6,686 nucleotides of DNA from Bacillota bacterium (GTDB taxonomy: Bacteria; Bacillota; Sulfobacillia; RBS10-35; JAJYVN01), in assembly GCA_021827805.1 (NCBI GenBank), contig JAKAUG010000084.1, positions 1 through 6,686 of the forward strand. The letters run 5' to 3'. Of this stretch, positions 1-6,546 are shown one piece after another. Numbering within the stretch: position 1 is the first letter of the stretch; the number at the start of each line of letters is the position of its first letter. Position numbers and translations under genes: made by a program. The notes beneath the pieces are model-generated. The model searched no databases, was not told the DNA's origin, and saw nothing but the letters and a program-made list of their open reading frames with translations.

Positions 1-702
1 CAGAGCGGCCCGGACCCCGAACGCATTCCCAAGGAACCCCTGGCGCGGGGGCTGTATGACGCGGTGGTCGAGGGAGACAAGGACGGCATCGACGCCCTGG
101 TGCATCAGGCCCTGGAGCGTGGGGACGATCCGGTGTCGATCCTCAACGGCTCCCTGATCGTCGGCATGGAGGAGGTGGGGCGCCTCTTCGGGGACGGCAC
201 CTACTTCCTGCCGCAGCTCATGTTGTCCGCTGAGTCCATGAAGCGCGCCTTTGCGATCCTCAAGCCAGAGCTGCAGCGCAACCGGCAGGGGGAGGCCGAG
301 GTCGGCACGATCGTCCTGGCCACGGTGCAGGGCGACATCCACGACATCGGCAAGAACATCTGCGCCGTGATGCTTGAGAACCACGGCTTCCGCGTCATCG
401 ACCTCGGGCGCAACGTGAAGAACGACCTTGTCGTGTCCACGGCCCGCGAGCAGCGGGCGGATATGGTCGGGCTCTCGGCCCTGATGACCACCACCATGCC
501 TCAGATGAAACGGGTCATCGAGATGTTCCGTGAGCAGGGGGTCGCGATGCCGGTGCTCGTCGGCGGCGCGGCCACAACCCGCAACTTCGCGCGCGAGATC
601 GGTGCCGCTGGGTATGGTCGGGACGCCCAGGAGGCCGTGGCTGAGGCCAAGCGCGTCCTGGCCTCCGCGGGGCGTCGTGCGGACCCCGCGCCCGAACGCT
701 AG
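1..702 (+). CDS. Corrinoid (B12-binding) methyltransferase protein, C-terminal part; MetH-like, 5' end outside window
   Basis: The frame is open from base 1, so the 5' end is missing; 233 residues are visible. It carries a cobalamin-binding module that shuttles a methyl group on cobalt between partner sites. Visible residues about 17-95 form the helical cap domain, with YFLPQLMLS at 68-76. The Rossmann-like B12 domain follows: GDIHDIGKN contains the lower-ligand histidine at about residue 114 (bases 340-342), GLSALMTTTM gives the Ser of the SxL motif at about 159, and GGAATT lies at about 188-193. The first ~15 residues (DPERIPKEP) look like a linker, which favours the end of a larger MetH-type homocysteine methyltransferase over a stand-alone MtaC/MtbC-type corrinoid protein; this cannot be settled here. 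The protein ends about 20 residues after the B12 fold, so there is no AdoMet activation domain of the E. coli MetH type. The GTG at base 64 is inside the cap domain and is not the true start. The next gene encodes a probable corrinoid activator. Confidence 0.88.
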   Translation, partial: QSGPDPERIPKEPLARGLYDAVVEGDKDGIDALVHQALERGDDPVSILNGSLIVGMEEVGRLFGDGTYFLPQLMLSAESMKRAFAILKPELQRNRQGEAEVGTIVLATVQGDIHDIGKNICAVMLENHGFRVIDLGRNVKNDLVVSTAREQRADMVGLSALMTTTMPQMKRVIEMFREQGVAMPVLVGGAATTRNFAREIGAAGYGRDAQEAVAEAKRVLASAGRRADPAPER

Positions 703-704
703 GC

Positions 705-717
705 GAGGGGAGGGGGG
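705..717 (+). promoter_or_regulatory. Ribosome binding site of the corrinoid activator gene
   Basis: The purine run GAGGGGAGGGGGG lies 7 nt before the ATG at 725. It decides the start: the frame is open further upstream to about 530, but that part overlaps the well-supported upstream gene and has no family resemblance. Confidence 0.75.
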
Positions 718-724
718 CTGCGCC

Positions 725-2422
725 ATGCCCACGACCGACGGGCCCAAGGCGTCCCTGCACGTGGCCGGGCGGGATGTCGAGGTGGCCCTCGGGGCCAGGC
801 TGCACCTGGCCCTGCTGCGCGCTGGCATCATGCTCGAGACCCCCTGCGGCAGCCGCGGCAAGTGCCGCAAGTGCCGGGTGCGCGTGACCGGAGGGGACTG
901 GCCCGTCACCCAGGCCGAGCGCGATCAGCTCTCCGAGGCGGAACTGGAGGAGGGCCACCGCCTCTCCTGCCAGCAGGTGGTGCGTGGGGACGGCTCGGTG
1001 GCCGTGGTGCCTGAGCTGCTGGTGAGCTCGGCCAAGACCGGGATCTCGCGGCTCGCCGCTGGGGACGCCCCCGCAGACCCCTGGTACGAGCGCCGCCTGC
1101 GTGCCCCCGGCGGACGGGCCCTCGGCCTGGCGCTGGATGTCGGGACCACGACGGTGGTGGCCTCGCTGCTCGATCTGGACAGCGGGGAGGAGCTCGCCGG
1201 CCTCTCCACGCCGAATCCGCAGGGGGGCTTCGGCGGCGATCTCATGTCCCGGCTCTCCTATGCCCTGGGAGGCCAGGCGGCGCGCGACGAGTTGCAGGGC
1301 CTGGTGATCGATGCCGTCAACGACCTGGTGACCCGGCTCTGTCGGCGCGCGGGCTGCCGGCCGGAGCACATCCTGACCGCGGCGGTGGTCGGCAACACGG
1401 CGATGCACCACCTCTTCCTGGGCCTGCCGGTGGAGGACCTGGCGGTGGCGCCCTACGTGCCGGCACGCACCGAGGCCATGGAGTTGCGACCGTCCCAGAT
1501 CGGCACGGGCCTCGGGCTGCATCCCCTGGCCACCGTCTACGCCCTGCCCAACGTGGCGGGCTTCGTGGGCGCCGATGCCGTCGCGGTGATGCTGGCCTCG
1601 GGCCTGGACGAGCCGAGCTCCGAGGTGCGCATGATCGCGGACATCGGCACCAACGGCGAGATCTCGGTGGCCGGCCCCTCGCCCCGTGCGGGGGGTCGGC
1701 ACCGCGTGGTCTGCTGTTCGGCCCCCGCCGGGCCGGCCTTTGAGGGCGGGGAGATCAGTCAGGGCATGCGGGCCGGTCCCGGGGCGGTCGAGAGCGTGCG
1801 CGTGCTGCGGGACGCCGCGGGCCGCCCCGTCGATCTGGAGGTCGGGGTGATGGGGCAGCGGGCGGCCCGCGGCATCTGCGGCTCCGGTCTCCTGGATGCG
1901 ATCGCGGCCGCCGTGGAGAGCGGGCTTCTCGATCCCGGGGGGCGTGTGGCCTCCGGCAGGGGCCTGGAGGCCCTGGCCCCAGGCCTGGCCGCCCGCGTGA
2001 CCGACGATGGCCGGGCCCTGCGGCTTGGGGACGAGGTGCTCCTGACCCAGAAGGACGTGCGTGCCCTGCAGCTGGCCAAGGGCGCCATCCGCTCCGGGAT
2101 GGAGGTGGCCATGCGGGAGTTCGGCGTGGGCCCCGGGGACCTCCGGGTGCTCTGGCTGGCCGGGGCCTTTGGCAACTACCTGCATCCCGAGGCGGCGCTG
2201 GGCACGGGATTGGTGCCCCCGCTGGCGTTGGCGCGCGTGCAGCCCGTGGGCAACGCGGCCGCGCAGGGTTGCAAACTGGCCCTGCTGTCCGCCCGCGCCC
2301 GCCAGCGCGCGGAGGCCCTGGGTCGCCTGGCGGAGCACGTCGACCTGGCCACGCACCCTGAGTTCGAGGCGATCTTCTTCGCCGCCCTCAACTTCCCGCC
2401 ACCGCCGGGGGCGACGGAGTGA
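725..2422 (+). CDS. RACo-like reductive activator of corrinoid proteins (2Fe-2S ferredoxin + ASKHA ATPase, DUF4445 type)
   Basis: 565 residues, ATG start after a strong ribosome binding site. The N-terminal ferredoxin-like domain (about 1-95) has cysteines at 41, 47, 50 and 82, the C-x5-C-x2-C...C pattern of a plant-type 2Fe-2S cluster. After a linker (about 98-130) comes an actin-like (ASKHA) ATPase region: the first phosphate loop is LALDVGTTTV (Asp138), the second IADIGTNGEI (Asp306), and the adenosine-site motif LAGAFGN is at about 478-484. ARGICGSGLLDAI at 381-393 and the stretch at 441-458 (TQKDVRALQLAKGAIRSG) are also typical of this family. Characterised members use ATP to drive electrons uphill from the cluster onto a corrinoid protein stuck as Co(II), so that it can be remethylated. 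It is somewhat shorter than the roughly 630 residues I recall for Carboxydothermus RACo. It sits 22 bp after a corrinoid protein gene that lacks an activation domain, the natural partner. Family membership is firm; the exact target is inference. Confidence 0.9.
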   Translation: MPTTDGPKASLHVAGRDVEVALGARLHLALLRAGIMLETPCGSRGKCRKCRVRVTGGDWPVTQAERDQLSEAELEEGHRLSCQQVVRGDGSVAVVPELLVSSAKTGISRLAAGDAPADPWYERRLRAPGGRALGLALDVGTTTVVASLLDLDSGEELAGLSTPNPQGGFGGDLMSRLSYALGGQAARDELQGLVIDAVNDLVTRLCRRAGCRPEHILTAAVVGNTAMHHLFLGLPVEDLAVAPYVPARTEAMELRPSQIGTGLGLHPLATVYALPNVAGFVGADAVAVMLASGLDEPSSEVRMIADIGTNGEISVAGPSPRAGGRHRVVCCSAPAGPAFEGGEISQGMRAGPGAVESVRVLRDAAGRPVDLEVGVMGQRAARGICGSGLLDAIAAAVESGLLDPGGRVASGRGLEALAPGLAARVTDDGRALRLGDEVLLTQKDVRALQLAKGAIRSGMEVAMREFGVGPGDLRVLWLAGAFGNYLHPEAALGTGLVPPLALARVQPVGNAAAQGCKLALLSARARQRAEALGRLAEHVDLATHPEFEAIFFAALNFPPPPGATE

Positions 2423-3270
2423 CGGCCCCGGCCTGGCGACCGCACTGGGCGGCCTACGGCGCGGAGCTGCTCGGCACCGCGCTGCTGATCTTTCTGGGCG
2501 TGGGGGCCGTGATCGCCGACTTCGCCCCCGGCTCCCCGGTGGCGGGATTGCTGCCCGACCCGCTGGTGCGGCGGCTGGTGACCGGCCTGCTCTTTGGCGG
2601 CACCGGAGCCCTGATCGCCCTGAGCCCGCTCGGCCGCATCTCGGGTGCCCACCTGGATCCGGTGCTCTCCCTGGGGTTCTGGCTCGCGGGAAGCCTCGGT
2701 GCGGGCGATCTGGCCCTGTACGCCGCCGCGCAGGTGGCGGGTGGCGTGGGCGGGGCGCTCCTGTTGCCGCCCGTCTGGGGCAGCGCCGGGCGGGCCGTGG
2801 CCTTCGGCATGACGCTGCCCTCGCCCGCCGGCGGGCCCTGGGCGGCGGTGGCCGGCGAGGTTCTGGTCACCTTCGCCCTCGTCGGCGGGATCCTCTGGTT
2901 CGTGGGCCATCCGCGGCTGCGCCGCTTCACCCCAGCCCTCATCCCTCCCCTGGTGGCGGTGCTGGTGGCGGCGGAGGCCCCCTGGAGTGGCACCTCGATG
3001 AACCCGGCCCGTTCGCTCGGACCCGCCCTTGTGAGCCACCAGTTGCAGATCATGTGGATCTATGTCCTGGGACCGGTGGTGGGGGCGGTGGCCGCGGCCC
3101 TGCTGGTCACCCGGCCGGGCCGGGTGCACGTCGCCAAGTTGGCCCACCACGGGCACGATCCCGCCGCGCGCTTCCACGGAGCGGCGGCAGATTCGCCAGC
3201 GGCCACCGTCCAGGGACGCCTGCGCGGGGCCGGTGCGCGGCGGGAGAAGGAATCCCACAGACAAGCCTGA
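2419..3270 (+). CDS. Aquaporin/MIP-family channel with an altered first NPA motif
   Basis: 283 residues from a GTG start whose codon overlaps the upstream stop (GTGA, 2419-2422), implying translational coupling to the activator gene; a G-rich stretch (2407-2411) is the only ribosome-site candidate. It is a membrane channel of the major intrinsic protein fold. Hydrophobic helices lie at about 11-33, 50-69, 93-118, 141-163, 172-187 and 209-230, with half-helices between helices 2/3 and 5/6. The second half-helix has a canonical box, SMNPARSLGPAL (Asn195-Pro-Ala-Arg198). The first reads SGAHLDPVLSLGF, with Asp80-Pro-Val where Asn-Pro-Ala is usual. By position against E. coli AqpZ, the helix-5 filter residue is Val183 rather than the His of strict water channels; Thr192 and Arg198 match. 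The helix-2 filter residue is Phe59 or Gly60, depending on a one-residue gap. After helix 6 there is an unusually long polar tail (about 231-283), rich in His and Arg. Water, glycerol or another small neutral solute is possible; the substrate cannot be read from sequence. Confidence 0.87.
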   Translation: MTAPAWRPHWAAYGAELLGTALLIFLGVGAVIADFAPGSPVAGLLPDPLVRRLVTGLLFGGTGALIALSPLGRISGAHLDPVLSLGFWLAGSLGAGDLALYAAAQVAGGVGGALLLPPVWGSAGRAVAFGMTLPSPAGGPWAAVAGEVLVTFALVGGILWFVGHPRLRRFTPALIPPLVAVLVAAEAPWSGTSMNPARSLGPALVSHQLQIMWIYVLGPVVGAVAAALLVTRPGRVHVAKLAHHGHDPAARFHGAAADSPAATVQGRLRGAGARREKESHRQA

Positions 3271-3285
3271 AGACTCCACAAGTTT

Positions 3286-3306
3286 GTGCCCGTCCGCCCC
3301 GGGCAC
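3286..3306 (+). other. GC-rich hairpin in the 106-bp gap before the DUF5693 gene
   Basis: GTGCCCG (3286-3292) and CGGGCAC (3300-3306) form a perfect 7-bp stem with a 7-nt loop, 16 bp after the channel gene's stop. No run of T follows, so this is not a standard intrinsic terminator. It could be a transcript-stabilising or attenuating structure, or chance in GC-rich DNA. The rest of the gap (3307-3364) shows no promoter or riboswitch that I can recognise. Confidence 0.35.
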
Positions 3307-3364
3307 GGTTGCCGAGGACGGAAAGAGGCCACCATCTGTGCGAGGGTCCAGTGCGCACTCTTCT

Positions 3365-3370
3365 GGAGGT
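3365..3370 (+). promoter_or_regulatory. Ribosome binding site of the DUF5693 gene
   Basis: GGAGGT lies 6 nt before the GTG at 3377. It fixes the start there even though the frame stays open upstream into the channel gene; the signal-anchor and family-like N-terminus begin immediately after this codon. Confidence 0.8.
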
Positions 3371-3376
3371 GCCCGC

Positions 3377-5398
3377 GTGCGCTGGCATCGGATCGTGTTG
3401 CTGCTGCTGATGGCGCTCGGTCTTCTGGCCGCCCTGCCCGACCTGGTTCACCGCATCGGCCTGGAACAGGCCAATCGGCGGGTCGAGCTGGTGGCGGACG
3501 AGACGACCTTCCAGTTCGAGGCCCAGGCCAGCGGTGTCTCCACCGTCTCATTTCTGAAACAGCTGCGCGCCGTGGGCGTCCAGGGGCTGGGCGTGCCCGA
3601 GGATACGCTCAGTTCCCTGGCGGGTCAGGGACGGCTGACGCTGCTCTCCGGCTCCGCCTGGCTCGACGCGCGCCGTTCGGCCGGGCTGCCGCCGCCCGCG
3701 CTGAGTGTGGATCCCGCAGGGACGTATGCGCTGCTGGATCCCACGCCCCAGGGACAGGCCCTGGCCTCGTTCGTGGCCCAGGCGCTCGGCAACCTGTATC
3801 CGGGCGCCGTCACCACGGCCACGGTCGACGGCGGACCCGTGGTGGGCATCCGCCTCAGCCCCGTGACCGCCGCCGGGCTGCCGCTCGGTTTCGCCCCTGG
3901 GGCCTTTGCCCTGGCACGCCAGGCCGGCATGGATGTGGTGGCTCGGCCCACCGCCTGGCCGCAGAGCATGCCCTCCGCCGCTGTGCGGGCGATGCTGACG
4001 GAGATGGCCCGGGCCAACACCCGCACCGTGCTCTTCGCGGGGGCCTCCACCTGGGATCTGCCCGGTTACCCCAAGAGCCTGCCGACGCTGGCCGCGGCCT
4101 TCCAGAGCCACGGCTGGAACCTTGGGGTGCTCGAGACCTCGCGGCTTCTGGGGAACGTCAACCAGCCGGGTACCTACCAGCTGTATACGCTCCTCGGGGA
4201 GCGGGCGATCCGCGTGTACAGCGTGCCGTGGTGGCTCCTGCAGCAGTACGACCAGCCCCACGCGGTCACGTCCATCGCGGACAGCGTGCGGACGCGCAAC
4301 CTCCGTCTGGTGTACCTGCACCCCCTCACCACGGGTCCGGACCAGATCCAGCGCACGGTGCAGCTGTATGGTGCCGTGGTGTCCATGCTGCGGGCGCACG
4401 GCTTCGAGGTCGCCCGGCCGCAGCCGATCGGCTTCCTGCGCGTGCACACCAGCCAGCGCGTCGTGCAGATCGTGGCCGTGATCGCGGCCTGGCTGCTGTT
4501 GCTGGAGTATCTCTGGCCGCCGCTCCGGCGCTGGGGCTACCAGCCCCTGGCCGTGCTCGGTGTGCTCGGCGCGCTCCTGGCGGTGGGTTCGCACACGCTG
4601 TCCGCTGAGTTGACCGCGCTGGGGGCCGCCACCGCCTTCGGCGGCCTGTCCGTGTACTTCGTCGCGGACATCTGGAACCGCTGGCAGTGGCCCGCCCGCC
4701 CCTCGCTGGGGTTGGCCTGGGTCCGCGCTGTGGGCGTGTCCGTGGCCGCGGGCCTGATCACCTTCTGCGGGGCCGTGCTTGTGGGCTCCGTCCTGGGAGA
4801 CACCCAGCATCTGCTGGAGTGGCAGTACTTCCGCGGCGTCAAGCTCACCTACCTCGGTATCCCGTTCCTGGCGCTGCTGGCCTTCGCCGCCACGGTGGGC
4901 CTGGGAAGCCGGGAGGACCGCCCCGAGGGGGCCTTTGGCGAGCTGGGGTGGCTGTCGCGCCAGGCCGTCCGCTACGGCCACGTGGCCGCCTTCCTCGTGC
5001 TGGGGGCCATCGGCGGCATCTATCTGCTGCGCAGTGGGAATGTCAGCGCCAGCGCCGTTCCGGGGATCGAGGCGCACATGCGACTCTTCCTGCAGCAGCA
5101 TCTGGCGGTCCGTCCGCGGGAGAAGGACTTCCTGGTGGGCTATCCCGCGCTGTTCGTCAGCCTCGTGGCGGTTCGCTGGCGCTGGCGCTGGCTCTTCCTC
5201 GTCCTGCTGCTGGGGGTGGCCGTCGGTCAGGTCTCGATCGTGGACACCTTTGAGCATCTGCATTCTCCGTTCCTCTATTCGGTGGTGCGGGAGGGGTTGG
5301 GCCTCGGTGTCGGGCTTGTGACCGGAACACTGGCCCTCTTGGTGGTTTGGGTCGCCGCCTGGGTCTGGGCCATGCGCAGGGGCCCATCGCGGGGATAG
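3377..5398 (+). CDS. DUF5693-type multi-pass membrane protein, function unknown
   Basis: 673 residues from a GTG with an ideal ribosome binding site. Residues 5-20 are an N-terminal membrane anchor (RIVLLLLMALGLLAAL). A large region (about 30-355), probably outside the membrane, alternates predicted strands and helices. It opens with NRRVELVADETTF and contains GVSTVSFLKQLRAVGVQGLG (about 53-72) and TRNLRLVYLHPL (about 306-317). The C-terminal half is a membrane domain with about eight helices (near 362-380, 389-405, 410-430, 447-472, 489-509, 534-551, 588-618, 638-665). Near the end, EKDFLVGYPALFV (about 582-594) and GQVSIVDTFEHLHSP (about 617-631) look like the conserved core of DUF5693 proteins. 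From memory, these are Bacillota proteins often encoded beside csaB. No catalytic function is established to my knowledge. The neighbour, 28 bp downstream, makes pyruvylated cell-wall polysaccharide, so a role in assembling, exporting or modifying that polymer is a reasonable inference only. The family call is from recognised motifs, not a search. Confidence 0.8.
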   Translation: MRWHRIVLLLLMALGLLAALPDLVHRIGLEQANRRVELVADETTFQFEAQASGVSTVSFLKQLRAVGVQGLGVPEDTLSSLAGQGRLTLLSGSAWLDARRSAGLPPPALSVDPAGTYALLDPTPQGQALASFVAQALGNLYPGAVTTATVDGGPVVGIRLSPVTAAGLPLGFAPGAFALARQAGMDVVARPTAWPQSMPSAAVRAMLTEMARANTRTVLFAGASTWDLPGYPKSLPTLAAAFQSHGWNLGVLETSRLLGNVNQPGTYQLYTLLGERAIRVYSVPWWLLQQYDQPHAVTSIADSVRTRNLRLVYLHPLTTGPDQIQRTVQLYGAVVSMLRAHGFEVARPQPIGFLRVHTSQRVVQIVAVIAAWLLLLEYLWPPLRRWGYQPLAVLGVLGALLAVGSHTLSAELTALGAATAFGGLSVYFVADIWNRWQWPARPSLGLAWVRAVGVSVAAGLITFCGAVLVGSVLGDTQHLLEWQYFRGVKLTYLGIPFLALLAFAATVGLGSREDRPEGAFGELGWLSRQAVRYGHVAAFLVLGAIGGIYLLRSGNVSASAVPGIEAHMRLFLQQHLAVRPREKDFLVGYPALFVSLVAVRWRWRWLFLVLLLGVAVGQVSIVDTFEHLHSPFLYSVVREGLGLGVGLVTGTLALLVVWVAAWVWAMRRGPSRG

Positions 5399-5412
5399 CG
5401 CAACTGCGGTCC

Positions 5413-5419
5413 GAGGAGG
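5413..5419 (+). promoter_or_regulatory. Ribosome binding site that points to a CTG start for csaB
   Basis: GAGGAGG is a near-perfect Shine-Dalgarno sequence. Its end is 7 nt from the CTG at 5427 but 16 nt from the first in-frame GTG (5436), too far for normal initiation, so it favours the CTG codon. Confidence 0.65.
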
Positions 5420-5422
5420 CGG

Positions 5423-5438
5423 CACCCTGGCCAGGGTG
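5423..5438. repeat. 16-bp perfect palindrome over the csaB start codon
   Basis: CACCCTGG at 5423-5430 is followed directly by its reverse complement CCAGGGTG at 5431-5438. In RNA this could fold as a 6-bp stem with a GGCC loop, covering the CTG (5427) and GTG (5436) start candidates. It could influence translation or bind a dimeric regulator, but may be chance in GC-rich sequence. Confidence 0.5.
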
Positions 5439-6503
5439 GTGGTCTCGGGGTACTACGGCTTCGGCAACGCCGGGGACGAGCTGATCCTGGGTGTCCTGTG
5501 TGAGGTGCTGGCCGGCCACCGGGTCACCGTGCTTTCGGCGGACCCGGCGGCCACCCGGCGGCTGCACGGGGTGGAGGCCGTCCCCCGCCTTTCGGTCGGC
5601 GGCGTGCTCCGCGCGCTGGCCGGGGCCGACCTGCTCGTCTCCGGCGGCGGGGGGCTCCTGCAGGACCATACGGGACCGGGCAGCGTGCCATACTATCTGG
5701 GCATCATCCTGGCAGCCCGGCTGCTCGGCTGCAGGGTGCTCATCTATGCCCAGGGCATCGGTCCCCTGCGCAGGCGCTGGAGCCGGGCCTCGCTCGGCCT
5801 GCTGCGGGGCGTCGCCGGGGCCTCGGTGCGGGATCCGGAATCCGCGGAGATCCTGAACCGGTTCGGGGTGCGCGGGGTGGAGGTCACCGCCGACGCCGCC
5901 CTGTGCCTGCCGCGCCCGCCCCGCGTCGCACCGGAGGAGGTGCCGGAACTGGCCGGGCTCGCGCGGGGGGCCGGACCGGTGCTGGCGGTGGCGCCACGCC
6001 CCTATGGCGGGGCCGGCTTCACCCGGGACCTGGCTCTGGCGGTGGATGAAGCGGTGGAGCGCGACGGGGCCCGAGTGGTCCTGGTGCCGATGCAGCGCCG
6101 GGAGGATGTGGTGGCCTGCCAGGCGTTGCGCGCGACCATGCGGCATGCCGCGCTCCTGCTGCCGGCCGAGATCCCCGCGCGGCGCTACCCCGCGCTCTTC
6201 GGCAGCTTCGACGTGGTCCTGGGCATGCGGCTGCACGCGCTGATCCTGGCCGCGCTGGCGCGGGTGCCTGGGGTCGGGCTCAGTTACGACCCCAAGATCT
6301 CGGCGTTCGTGCAGGCGCTCGGACCGGACCTGGTGGACCTGCCGCTGAACAGCGCTCCCGAACGGATCCGCGGGGCCCTGCTGGAGCGCCTGGCGCAGGC
6401 GCCGGACCGACAGGAGGCCCTGGACGCGGCGGTGCGGCGGCTCCAGGGGGTGGCCCAACGGAACAATCTGCTGCTGCGGAGCCTCCTGCCACCCGCCCCC
6501 TGA
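5427..6503 (+). CDS. csaB: Polysaccharide pyruvyl transferase CsaB
   Basis: 358 residues if read from CTG 5427, or 355 from GTG 5436. The enzyme transfers pyruvate from phosphoenolpyruvate to a sugar of the secondary cell-wall polysaccharide, forming the ketal that SLH domains of S-layer proteins recognise; it acts in the cytoplasm on the polymer precursor. The family hallmark is at the N-terminus, VVVSGYYGFGNAGDE (4-18). Other landmarks are the glycine-rich SGGGGLLQD (72-80), YAQGIGPLRR (107-116), SVRDPES (133-139), VLGMRLHALILA (264-275) with the conserved His270 often implicated in catalysis in this family, and SYDPKISAF (286-294). Length is typical. With the CTG as Met the protein begins MARVVVSGYYGFGN, matching the usual CsaB start, while GTG 5436 would drop three residues. 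The gene follows the DUF5693 gene by 28 bp and is likely in the same operon. Its presence predicts SLH-anchored surface proteins elsewhere in the genome. Confidence 0.92.
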   Translation: MARVVVSGYYGFGNAGDELILGVLCEVLAGHRVTVLSADPAATRRLHGVEAVPRLSVGGVLRALAGADLLVSGGGGLLQDHTGPGSVPYYLGIILAARLLGCRVLIYAQGIGPLRRRWSRASLGLLRGVAGASVRDPESAEILNRFGVRGVEVTADAALCLPRPPRVAPEEVPELAGLARGAGPVLAVAPRPYGGAGFTRDLALAVDEAVERDGARVVLVPMQRREDVVACQALRATMRHAALLLPAEIPARRYPALFGSFDVVLGMRLHALILAALARVPGVGLSYDPKISAFVQALGPDLVDLPLNSAPERIRGALLERLAQAPDRQEALDAAVRRLQGVAQRNNLLLRSLLPPAP

Positions 6504-6524
6504 ACCTCGAAATTGTCGAATTGT

Positions 6525-6533
6525 GGGGAGGAG
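6525..6533 (+). promoter_or_regulatory. Strong Shine-Dalgarno-like stretch upstream of the FtsE-like gene
   Basis: GGGGAGGAG is the best ribosome-site candidate in the gap. The only in-frame near-start codon at a roughly usable distance is CTG 6545 (11 nt away), which would give the ATPase a 19-residue extension relative to its recognisable start. Confidence 0.35.
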
Positions 6534-6546
6534 TCCCGGCGGGACT
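6532..6546. other. Perfect inverted repeat in the csaB/FtsE-like gap
   Basis: AGTCCCG and CGGGACT flank a single central G, giving seven complementary bases per arm (in RNA, a 6-bp stem with a 3-nt loop). It overlaps the end of the Shine-Dalgarno-like stretch and is not followed by T residues, so a simple terminator is unlikely. It may be an operator or an RNA element that masks the ribosome site. Confidence 0.4.

Noticed and set aside
64..66. GTG as the start of the corrinoid protein
   Set aside because: The frame continues upstream to base 1 with coherent sequence, and this GTG is inside the first cap-domain helix (YDAVVEGDKDG).
530..724. N-terminal extension of the activator gene
   Set aside because: It overlaps the corrinoid gene and lacks family similarity; ATG 725 has a strong ribosome site and begins the ferredoxin domain.
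515..2356. Long reverse-strand open frame (613 codons)
   Set aside because: It lies opposite the well-supported activator gene. Its translation is low-complexity (Gly, Arg, His, Gln and Pro rich) with no recognisable domain, the usual shadow of high-GC coding sequence.
3286..3306. Intrinsic terminator after the channel gene
   Set aside because: The stem is good but no T-run follows, so it is listed only as a hairpin.
3062..3376. N-terminal extension of the DUF5693 gene
   Set aside because: The frame is open, but the extension overlaps the channel gene, is compositionally poor, and GTG 3377 has an ideal GGAGGT and starts the membrane anchor.
2061..3410. Forward open frame in another phase across the activator and channel genes
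   Set aside because: It is rich in Arg, Pro, Trp and Ala, crosses two real genes, and has no domain of its own.
3548..5425. Long reverse-strand open frame (625 codons)
   Set aside because: It mirrors the DUF5693 gene, has a skewed His/Gln/Gly/Arg composition, no membrane or domain signature, and no sensible ribosome site.
5157..6458. Reverse-strand open frame (433 codons) opposite csaB
   Set aside because: The forward strand carries clear CsaB motifs; the reverse reading is compositionally biased and unlike any family I recognise.
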